The notes beneath the pieces were generated by a model. The model was not told the DNA's origin and searched no databases. It saw only the letters and a list, made by a program, of their open reading frames with translations. The position numbers were made by a program, and so were the translations under genes. This document shows, one piece after another, positions 50,615 through 61,100 of a DNA stretch of 64,000 nucleotides. The stretch lies in NCBI GenBank assembly GCA_016801885.1, contig CM028900.1, forward strand, positions 14,278,972 to 14,342,971. Reading direction: 5' to 3'. The DNA comes from Toxotes chatareus. Its lineage: Eukaryota; Chordata; Actinopteri; Toxotidae. How positions within the stretch are numbered: position 1 is the stretch's first letter; every line of letters starts with the position of its first letter.

Positions 50615-50816
50615 CAGGGGTGTCCAAACTGTTCTACAAAGGGCCGTGTGGCTGCAGGTTTTTGTTCCGACCAAGCAGCAGCACACCAGACTTGACTCAT
50701 TTAATCAACTGATCTCAGTCTTCAGACAGCTGATTGGTCAAACTGTGTGCTCTTCATTGGTTGGAACAAAAACCTGCAGCCACACGGCCCTCTGTGGAAC
50801 AGTTTGGACACCCCTG
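50615..50816. mobile_element. Nested non-autonomous hAT-type element B (202 bp)
   Basis: The 54-bp terminal inverted repeats (50615-50668 and 50763-50816) start CAGGGGTGTCCAAACTGTTC and differ at two bases. A perfect 8-bp duplication, CTATAGAC, lies at 50607-50614 and 50817-50824. Confidence 0.92.
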
Positions 50817-50915
50817 CTATAGACGATAATATGATCTCTCTCCTCTGGCAGATCCTCAATACTTTCTAATCCTTCACGATCTAATATCGTCATATCACAC
50901 AACCCTAATATGAAA

Positions 50916-53900
50916 TATTTTTCATTTTCCTTTAAAGCATTTTTCTTTAGCTTTAGCTGTTTTCAGTCATCCATCGCTTTTCCCTACATCCTTCATTATT
51001 TATATTTATGATTAATGAAGTCATTTATCAGTGACTCATTAAAAATACAATGAACTTATTCATTGTTTGAGATTTTTTGTTTTTACAGTCCTGTTTTCAT
51101 GTGTATTTTCTTCTGTTTTAAGATCCACACTGACTTTTTGGCCCGCTAGTTACTTTGCTTGATACCTGAAAAGGAACTGTGTACTAGAATTATTTATTTC
51201 AGAATAGTTTGGCAAGTTTAATGCTGCACTGTAGTGTCTATCATTGCAAAGGCTGCAGTTGTGATCACAAGTTGTGACATGTTCACCAACAATGTGTCTC
51301 CTGAAGCACATGATTTTTCTGGCTAAATTGAATAGTTCACCCAACTCACTAAATCATAGTTCTCTTTTCTGTTCAGACAGAAGATTAACCATTGCTCTCA
51401 AGAAATACTCTCAGCCTTCCTCTTCATATTATATAGACCAGCTTTAGTGTTGTTTTCTGTATTGATTATTTTTTTCTGTAATTAATACAAACTAATTAGA
51501 AAAGCTGTTCAAATTTTGACCTTTGCGCTTTCTTTGTCTGTACACAGCCACTCTCATCAAAGGACTGAAGGAAAATGTAAAAAAAGACGCTTTATAGGTT
51601 GGACCTACCTTTACATAGTTACCTTTGGCTGCCAGATATTTTGACTGAGCCTCATAAACCACCAAGAAGAAGAAGAGCACCCTAGTTGTCACAGTTACGA
51701 TGTAGGAGCACCGGCACCAGCCACTGCCCCGTTCAGCTCCCCAGTTTGTTTCTGTTTAGTGTGAGAGCGTGTCACCTGTGATACCACTGAGAAAAAAACT
51801 GGACAGTGAGTCTGTGTGTGAACTGTGTGCGGGTGCATAGTGACTTTCACCACCAACCCATCAGTGTCACTGCTTCTTCAAGCAGTCACTGTTGTAAAGA
51901 CTGAATAGGAAACAAACCAAACTAGTGGCTCAAGTGTTTTTGTAAAAGATTAGTTTCTCTAAATTTGTTTTACTTTTATGCTTTCTTAAAGGATTGTGTT
52001 GAGTGGAAATTGCTTCCTTGTTCTGCTGTATTCCCTTGGTTACCTCTAATCCCTGGTTTTATAAACAAATAATGCAGACAAAGTTTTGGTAGATCCACAC
52101 GTGTGATTTTTTTTTTTCATAAGTCTGGGCCTCCAGGGAAAGGGAGTGTCAACATGTCATGAGTCCTGGAACAGGATGCCAGATCTGATTATTTTGAAGG
52201 AAGAGAATAAATGAGTATATTGTCTGTAAAAAGAAGGTTTGAATTTTGGCTACAACAAAGATTATCATCTCCATTAAAAAAAAAACAAGAACAAAAAACA
52301 TTACCAATTCAGTTATTACTGCCCTGGGTGTGACTTTCTTCACCTCTATTTTAAATGACACCAAGCTCATCTTTGACTCTAACCTAAGTCTTGTTGTGAT
52401 TTCTTCTAACTAGGAAATACATTTGATGTAGATTTGAATGGACATTTCATCTGCCACAATTTTTGAACACCAACATCTTAACATGTGCTGTTCTGCTCTT
52501 TGCAGAAAACCATAAGATATAATTTAACATGCACAGAAAGCATATCATACATTATTTGCTGGGAATTGCTGTGATGCCATTTTAAAACTAGAAGAAACAT
52601 TTGAAAGGTCATTTGTCCTAGTAGTACCTACCATAATACTTGAGACTGGTGGTAAACACCCACATTCAGATCACAAACAAGATCTGGTTGACTGCTCCTT
52701 GAACCACCAAGTTTAAGCCATATCATTCTAACATTTTTTTAGTTTCCCTGATAAGGAACAGGTGGGATGAAAATGCAAATTCTTTTAAACATCATGCTGT
52801 AAATGGGGGTAATTATTACTTGTTAAGAAGACAATTACTGTTTCACCATGTGACAGATTACATGATTAAAATTGAATACATTTTACAGAGGCTTTTGTCT
52901 TTCTGTTAGGCAGTTTATTAATACATACATTCTAGTGGTGTCATTTTCTTAGAGGCTCACATGAAGAACAATATTCATGTTATTACACTGGGGTGACAAA
53001 TGACTTGTAGTGGTTATAGGGTTGAAAGTTGAAGTATGTCTCGAGCTGTGACACTTAAATGTTTTTGTGTGTTAGACAATCAGGTTCTTTGTCTCAAATT
53101 GCTTTGTTTTTTTATTTTTTTTTTTAAAGAAAGGATTGTAATCACAAGGAACTTGATCATCTTGAGGCATTGTATTCAGGTGGCAAATAGAGAATTGTTA
53201 TAGAGAACACAACATGTAGTAATGTGCGAACATAATGAAAAACCCAACAAGCTCTTTTCCTTTAATCCACTGTTAGAACTGATATCTTCTTTACCTGTAG
53301 ATACTGGTACACTGACCTGTTAGGTCCTTTGTGTTGAGTTAACAGGGTGAGTAAAGCTGAGTAAACAGGGTCCATGTTTCACTGTAAGCACGTGTCCCAT
53401 TGGATGACAGAATAATGAAGACGAACTTAAACTGGCAAGGATCAGGTTTTCCGGTTTTTACAGATTCTTGCACCTATAACTTGCATTTTATTTTTAGCGG
53501 AGAAGGAAATAATTCTGCATCCATCCTCCCATGTCATTTTTCTATACCCAGGGCTGTTTAACTGTGGAAGATGATCTTTGACCCTTTTGTCAAAACTGTA
53601 AAACTGTAACTTTACTGATTCTGTACCAAAAGTGTTTAACCGTTGAATTGATTCCCCGGGGAAATCTTTAACTGTTTTAATGACAAGAAGAAAATTAATT
53701 TTAGGATTTTTTTTTTTGGTCATTTGAAAATGACATCGCTTGCTTTGTACATAAATGTGTTGATGATAATTAAAAACCTCAATGATCTGTATTTATTCTT
53801 GTCCTTGTGTTATTCACATTCATAATGTGTCTCTTCAAATATAAAGATATATTGAAAGTCTGCTAGAAATAGGGAGGGGAATAAAGTTTAGTTTGGATGA

Positions 53901-54179
53901 CTATAGATGGTTGGATTTGATAATACGAGCAGTTGTAGAGGGCTGTATATCCTGCTTGTTTATTTTACTAAGCAAATCATACATTTTACAGACATTCCCT
54001 GAGATTACAAATAAGATCAGACTTCTTAGAGTAATCGATTGGGCTTTAATATGTGGAGAGAGATAATTATCTTAAACGAATGAGTAAGAAATGAACAACA
54101 CATTGTTCGATGTTCAATCAAATGTCTTCTGAGAGGAGTTCATGATTGAAACTGTTTGTACATTTGCAGATGAGAAAAC
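50916..54179. other. Unassigned region, possibly SON-like 3' UTR in part
   Basis: No convincing coding sequence. A donor, CACG|GTAAAA, lies just after the SON-like stop (near 49182) and ATTAAA lies at 53769-53774, so a 3' UTR intron spanning the hAT elements and a distal last exon are possible but not shown. Confidence 0.3.
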
Positions 54180-54451
54180 GGAGGGTTACTTGCGTAATCC
54201 CTGGTTCTTTGATAACAGAGTGAGGTGTTTCACTATGGGAATCGCAACTACGGAAGCTCCAATGACAACACGTCTGTCCGTGACAGACGGTTGAGCTGTG
54301 CTCGGAGACCCGCCCCCTCTTATTACCACAGTTGACCGCCCCCTCCTAAATCATTTTAAGCTGGTTTCTTTCTGTGCCTGCGAGGAGGGAAATGTTGGTG
54401 AAACACCTCACTCTGTTATCAAAGAACCAGGGATTACGCAAGTAACCCTCC
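54180..54451. mobile_element. Element with 52-bp perfect inverted arms
   Basis: 54180-54231 is the exact reverse complement of 54400-54451 (arm starts GGAGGGTTACTTGCGTAATC). The 168-bp centre holds a small hairpin, CGTCTGTC-CGT-GACAGACG. A second copy of GTGTTTCACTATGGGA follows near 54474. No clear target duplication was found, so the transposon class is unassigned. It would also fold as a long hairpin RNA. Confidence 0.8.
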
Positions 54452-54511
54452 ATTCTTTTTCTAACTTCGCTCTGTGTTTCACTATGGGAGATATAGCCCA
54501 CTCCTGGATTG

Positions 54512-55100
54512 CAGTATGGCCTCAAAATATGCCAAAAAAGTTCATAGTATTGTAAGGCTTAAGAATAGGCCAAAAAGTATAGCCTCAAAAGTCAAAAAAA
54601 TGGTTATAGTACAGTAAGGCTTTAAAATAGGCCAAGTCATACTTTATTATAGCCTCAAAATATCATAAAAATGGTCAAAGTATAGTAAGGCTTCAAAATG
54701 GCCAAAAAATTCATACTTTAGTATGACCTCAAAATATGCTAAAAAAGGTCATAGTATAGTAAGGCTTCAAAATAGGCCAAAAATAGTCATACTTTAGTAT
54801 GGCCTCAAAATATGCCAAAAAACCTCATACTATAGTAAGACTTCAAAATTTGCCAAAAAAAGTCATATTTTAGTAAGACCTCAAAATGTCATAAAAAACG
54901 TAATACTATAGTAAGACCTGTCAAAAAAGTTATATTTTAGTAAGACCTGAAAATGTCATAAAAAACGTCATACGGCCGTAAGGCATCAAAAAATGCCAAA
55001 AAATGTTGTATTTTTGTAAGACCTCAAAATGTCATAAAAAGCGTCATAAAGCCATAAGGCGTCAAAAAAAGTCTTATTTTTGTAAGACCTCAAAATGTCA
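54512..55100. repeat. Diverged edge of the satellite array
   Basis: Irregular units contain CCTCAAAATATGCC, GTCATAGTATAGTAAGG and GGCCAAAAA. At 54727-54764 and 54765-54802 two adjacent 38-bp half-units match at 30 of 38 positions without gaps, showing that the ~75-bp monomer is a dimer. Confidence 0.9.
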
Positions 55101-58100
55101 TAAAAAACGTCATAGTATAGTAAGGCGTCAAAATCGGCCAAAAAAAGTCAACATTTTTTTGGACCTCAAAATGTCATAAAAAACGTCATAGTATAGTAAG
55201 GCGTCAAAATCGGCCAAAAAAAGTCAAAATTTTTTGGACCTCAAAATGTCATAAAAACGTCATAGTATAGTAAAGGCGTCAAAATCGGCCAAAAAAGTCA
55301 AAATTTTTTGGACCTCAAAATGTCATAAAAAACGTCATAGTATAGTAAGGCGTCAAAATCGGCCAAAAAAAGTCAAAAAAATTTGGACCTCAAAATGTCA
55401 TAAAAAACGTCATAGTACAGTAAGGCGTCAAAATCGGCCAAAAAAAGTCAAAAAAATTTGGACCTCAAAATGTCATAAAAAACGTCATAGTATAGTAAGG
55501 CGTCAAAATCGGCCAAAAAAAGTCAAAAAAAATTTGGACCTCAAAATGTCATAAAAACCGTCATAGTATAGTAAGGCGTCAAAATCAGCCAAAAAAAGTC
55601 AAAATTTTTTTGGACCTCAAAATGTCATAAAAAACATCATAGTATAGTAAGGCGTCAAAATCGGCCAAAAAAAGTCACAATTTTTTTGGACCTCAAAATA
55701 TCATAAAAAAACGTCATAGTATAGTAAGGCGTCAAAATCGGCCAAAAAAAGTCAAAAAAAATTTGGACCTCAAAATGTCATAAAAAACGTCATAGTATAG
55801 TAAGGCGTCAAAATCGGCCAAAAAAAGTCAAAAAAAATTTGGACCTCAAAATGTCATAAAAAACGTCATAGTATAGTAAGGCGTCAAAATCGGCCAAAAA
55901 AGTCAAAATTTTTTGGACCTCAAAATGTCATAAAAAACGTCATAGTATAATAAGGCGTCAAAATCGGCCAAAAAAAGTCAAAATTTTTTTGGACCTCAAA
56001 ATGTCATAAAAAAGTCAACATTTTTTTGGACCTCAAAATGTCATAAAAAACGTCATAGTATAGTAAGGCGTCATAATCGGCCAAAAAAAGTCAACATTTT
56101 TTTGGACCTCAAAATGTCATAAAAAGCGTCATAGTATAGTAAGGCGTCAAAATCGCCAAAAAAGTCAAAATTTTTGGACCTCAAAATGTCATAAAAAACG
56201 TCATAGTATAGTAAGGCGTCAAAATCGGCAAAAAAAAGTCAAAATTTTTTGGACCTCAAAATGTCATAAAAAACGTCATAGTATAGTAAGGCGTCAAAAT
56301 CGGCCAAAAAAAGTCAAAATTTTTTGGACCTCAAAATGTCATAAAAAACGTCATAGTATAGTAGTAAGGCGTCAAAATCGGCCAAAAAAAAGTCAAAATT
56401 TTTTGGACCTCAAAATGTCATAAAAACGCGTCATAGTAGTATAGTAAGGCGTCAAAATCGCCAAAAAAGTCAAAATTTTTTGGACCTCAAAATGTCATAA
56501 AAAACGTCATAGTATAGTAAGGCGTCAAAATCGGCCAAAAAAAGTCAAAAATTTTTTGGACCTCAAAATGTCATAAAAAACGTCATAGTATAGTAAGGCG
56601 TCAAAATCGGCCAAAAAAAGTCAAAATTTTTTGGACCTCAAAATGTCATAAAAAGCGTCATCATAGTATCGGCCAAAAAAGTCAAAAAGGCCTCAAAATC
56701 ATAAAAAACGCCAAAAAAGTCAAAAAATTTTTTGACCTCAAAATGTCATAAAAAACGTCATAGTATAGTAAGGCGTGAAAATCGGCCAAAAAAAAGTCAA
56801 AATTTTTTGGACCTCAAAATGTCATAAAAAACGTCATAGTATAGTAAGGCGTCAAAATCGGCCAAAAAAAGTCAAAATTTTTGGACCTCAAAATGTCATA
56901 AAAAAAAACGTCATAGTATAGTAAGGCGTCAAAATCGGCCAAAAAAAGTCAAATTTTTTGGACCTCAAAATGTCATAAAAACGTCATAGTATAGTAAGGC
57001 GTCAAAATCGCCAAAAAAAGTCAAAAAATTTGGACCTCAAAATGTCATAAAAAACGTCATAGTATATAGTAAGGCGTCAAAATCGGCCAAAAAAGTCAAC
57101 ATTTTTTGGACCTCAAAATGTCATAAAAACGTCATAGTATAGTAAAGGCGTCAAAATCGGCCAAAAAGTCAAAATTTTTTGGACCTCAAAATGTCATAAA
57201 AACGTCATAGTATAGTAAGGCGTCAAAATCGGCCAAAAAAGTCAAAATTTTTTGGACCTCAAAATGTCATAAAAAACGTCATAGTATAGTAAGTCAAAAT
57301 CGGCCAAAAAAGTCAAAATTTTTGGACCTCAAAATGTCATAAAAAACGTCATAGTATAAGGCGTCAAAATCGGCCAAAAAAGTCAAAATTTTTTGGACCT
57401 CAAAATGTCATAAAAAACGTCATAGTATAGTAAAGGCGTCAAAATCGGCCAAAAAAGTCAAAATTTTTGGACCTCAAAATGTCATAAAAAACGTCATAGT
57501 ATATAGTAAGGCGTCAAAATCGGCCAAAAAAAGTCAAAATTTTTTGGACCTCAAAATGTCATAAAAAACATCATAGTATAGTAAAGGCGTCAAAATCGGC
57601 CAAAAAAGTCAAAATTTTTTGGACCTCAAAATGTCATAAAAAACGTCATAGTATAGTAAGGCGTCAAAATCGGCCAAAAAAGTCAAAATTTTTGGACCTC
57701 AAAATGTCATAAAAAACGTCATAGTATAGTATAGTATAGTAAGGCGTCAAAATCGGCCAAAAAAGTCAAAATTTTTTGGACCTCAAAATGTCATAAAAAA
57801 TAAAACGTCATAGTATAGTAAGGCGTCAAAATCGGCCAAAAAAAGTCAAAAAAATTTGGACCTCAAAATGTCATAAAAAACGTCATAGTATAGTAAAGGC
57901 GTCAAAATCGGCCAAAAAAGTCAAAAAAATTTGGACCTCAAAATGTCATAAAAAACGTCATAGTATAGTATAGTAAAGGCGTCAAAATCGCCAAAAAAAA
58001 GTCAAAAAAAATTTGGACCTCAAAATGTCATAAAAAACGTCATAGTATAGTAAGGCGTCAAATCGGCCAAAAAAGTCAAAAAAAACCTCAAAATGTCATA

Positions 58101-61100
58101 AAAAAAAAAAAAGTCAAAAAAAAATTTTTGGACCTCAAAATGTCATAAAAAACGTCATAGTATAGTATAGTAAGGCGTCAAAATCGGCCAAAAAAAAGTC
58201 AAAAAAATTTTTGGACCTCAAAATGTCATAAAAAACGTCATAGTATAGTAAAGGCGTCAAAATCGGCCAAAAAGTCAAAATCGGCCAAAAAAAATTTTTT
58301 GGACCTCAAAATGTCATAAAAAAACGTCATAGTATAGTAAAGGCGTCAAAATCGGCCAAAAAAGTCAAAATTTTTTGGACCTCAAAATGTCATAAAAAAG
58401 CGTCATAGTATAGTAAAGGCGTCAAAATCGGCCAAAAAAAGTCAAAAAATTTTTTGGACCTCAAAATGTCATAAAAAACGTCATAGTATAGTAAAGGCGT
58501 CAAAATCGCCAAAAAAAGTCAAAATTTTTTGGACCTCAAAATGTCATAAAAAAGCGTCATAGTATAGTAAGGCGTCAAAATCGTAAAAAAAGTCAAAATT
58601 TTTGGACCTCAAAATGTCATAAAAACGCGTCATAGTATAGTAAGGCGTCAAAATCGCCAAAAAAAGTCAAAAATTTTTGGACCTCAAAATGTCAAAATGT
58701 CATGGAAAAAACGTCATAGTATAGTATAAAGGCGTCAAAATCGGAAAAAAAAAAGTCAAAAAATTTTTGGACCTCAAAATGTCATAAAAAACGTCATAGT
58801 ATAGTAAAAGGCGTCAAAATCGGCCAAAAAAGTCAAAAAATTTTTTGACCTCAAAATGTCATAAAAACGTCATAGTATAGTAAGGCGTCAAAATCGGCCA
58901 AAAAAGTCAAAATTTTTTGGACCTCAAAATGTCATAAAAAACGTCATAGTATAGTAAAAGCGTCAAAATCGGCCAAAAAAAGTCAAAAATTTTTGGACCT
59001 CAAAATGTCATAAAAAACGTCATAGTATAGTAAGGCGTCAAAATCGGCCAAAAAAAGTCAAAAAATTTTTTTGGACCTCAAAATGTCATAAAAAACGTCA
59101 TAGTATAGTAAGGCGTCAAAATCGGCCAAAAAAAGTCAAAATTTTTTTGGACCTCAAAATGTCATAAAAAACGTCATAGTATAGTAAGGCGTCAAAATCG
59201 GCCAAAAAAAGTCAAAAATTTTTTGGACCTCAAAATGTCATAAAAAACGTCATAGTATAGTAAGGCGTCAAAATCGGCCAAAAAAAGTCAAAAATTTTTT
59301 GGACCTCAAAATGTCATAAAAACGTCATAGTATAGTAAGGCGTCAAAATCGGCCAAAAAAAGTCAAAAATTTTTTGGACCTCAAAATGTCATAAAAAACG
59401 TCATAGTATAGTAAGGCGTCAAAATCGGCCAAAAAAAGTCAAAAAAAATTTGGACCTCAAAATGTCATAAAAAACGTCATAGTATAGTAAGGCGTCAAAA
59501 TCGGCCAAAAAAAGTCAAAATTTTTTTGGACCTCAAAATGTCATAAAAAACGTCAAGTATAGTAAAGGCGTCAAAATCGGCCAAAAAAGTCAAAATTTTT
59601 TTCAAAATGTCATAAAAACGTCATAGTATAGTAAGGCGTCAAAATCGGCCAAAAAAAGTCAAAATTTTTGGACCTCAAAATGTCATAAAAAACGTCATAG
59701 TATAGTGAAGGCGTCAAAATCGGCCAAAAAAAGTCAAAATTTTTTTTGGACCTCAAAATGTCATAAAAAACGTCATAGTATAGTAAGGCGTCAAAATCGG
59801 CCAAAAAAAAGTCAAAAAAATTTTTTGGACCTCAAAAAATGTCATAAAAAACGTCATAGTATAGTAAAAGGCGTCAAAATCGGCCAAAAAAGTCAAAATT
59901 TTTTGGACCTCAAAATGTCATAAAAAAAAAACGTCATAGTATAGTAAGGCGTCAAAATCGGCCAAAAAAGTCAAAATTTTTTGGACCTCAAAATGTCATA
60001 AAAAACGTCATAGTATAGTAAGCGTCAAAATCGGCCAAAAAAGTCAAAATTTTTGGACCTCAAAATGTCATAAAAAACGTCATCATAGTATAGTAAGGCG
60101 TCAAAATCGGCCAAAAAAAGTCAAAATTTTTTGGACCTCAAAATGTCATAAAAAACGTCATAGTATAGTAAAGGCGTCAAAATCGGCCAAAAAAGTCAAA
60201 ATTTTTTGGACCTCAAAATGTCATAAAAAAACGTCATAGTATAGTAAAGGCGTCAAAATCGGCCAAAAAAAGTCAAAATTTTTTGGACCTCAAAATGTCA
60301 TAAAAAACGTCATAGTATAGTAAAGGCGTCAAAATCGGCCAAAAAAAGTCAAAAAATTTTTTGGACCTCAAAATGTCATAAAAAGCGTCATAGTATAGTA
60401 AGGCGTCAAAATCGGCCAAAAAAGTCAAAAATTTTTGGACCTCAAAATGTCATAAAAAGCGTCATAGTATAGTAAAGGCGTCAAAATCGGCCAAAAAAAG
60501 TCAAAAATTTTTGGACCTCAAAATGTCATAAAAAACGTCATAGTATAGTAAAGGCGTCAAAATCGGCCAAAAAAGTCAAAATTTTTTGGACCTCAAAATG
60601 TCATAAAAAGCGTCATAGTATAGTAAGGCGTCAAAATCGGCCAAAAAAGTCAAAAAATTTTTGGACCTCAAAATGTCATAAAAAACGTCATAGTATAGTA
60701 AGGCGTCAAAATCGGCCAAAAAAGTCAAAAAATTTTTGGACCTCAAAATGTCATAAAAAACGTCATAGTATAGTAAGGCGTCAAAATCGGCCAAAAAAGT
60801 CAAAATTTTTGGACCTCAAAATGTCATAAAAACGTCATAGTATAGTAAAGGCGTCAAAATCGGCCAAAAAAGTCAAAATTTTTTGGACCTCAAAATGTCA
60901 TAAAAAACGTCATAGTATAGTAAGGCGTCAAAATCGGCCAAAAAAAAAGTCAAAAATTTTTGGACCTCAAAATGTCATAAAAAAGCGTCATAGTATAGTA
61001 AAGGCGTCAAAATCGGCCAAAAAAGTCAAAATTTTTGGACCTCAAAATGTCATAAAAACGTCATAGTATAGTAAGGCGTCAAAATCGGCCAAAAAAAGTC

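Larger units (their letters stand above)
49508..50907. mobile_element. Outer hAT element, deletion derivative, with nested insertions
   Basis: Flanked by a perfect 8-bp duplication, ATATGAAA (49500-49507 and 50908-50915), the size typical of hAT elements. The ends, TAGGGGTGGGCGA and the complement of CACAACCCTA, form short imperfect inverted repeats. Removing the two inner elements leaves about 750 bp, which keeps only the start of a BED-finger transposase gene. Confidence 0.85.
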
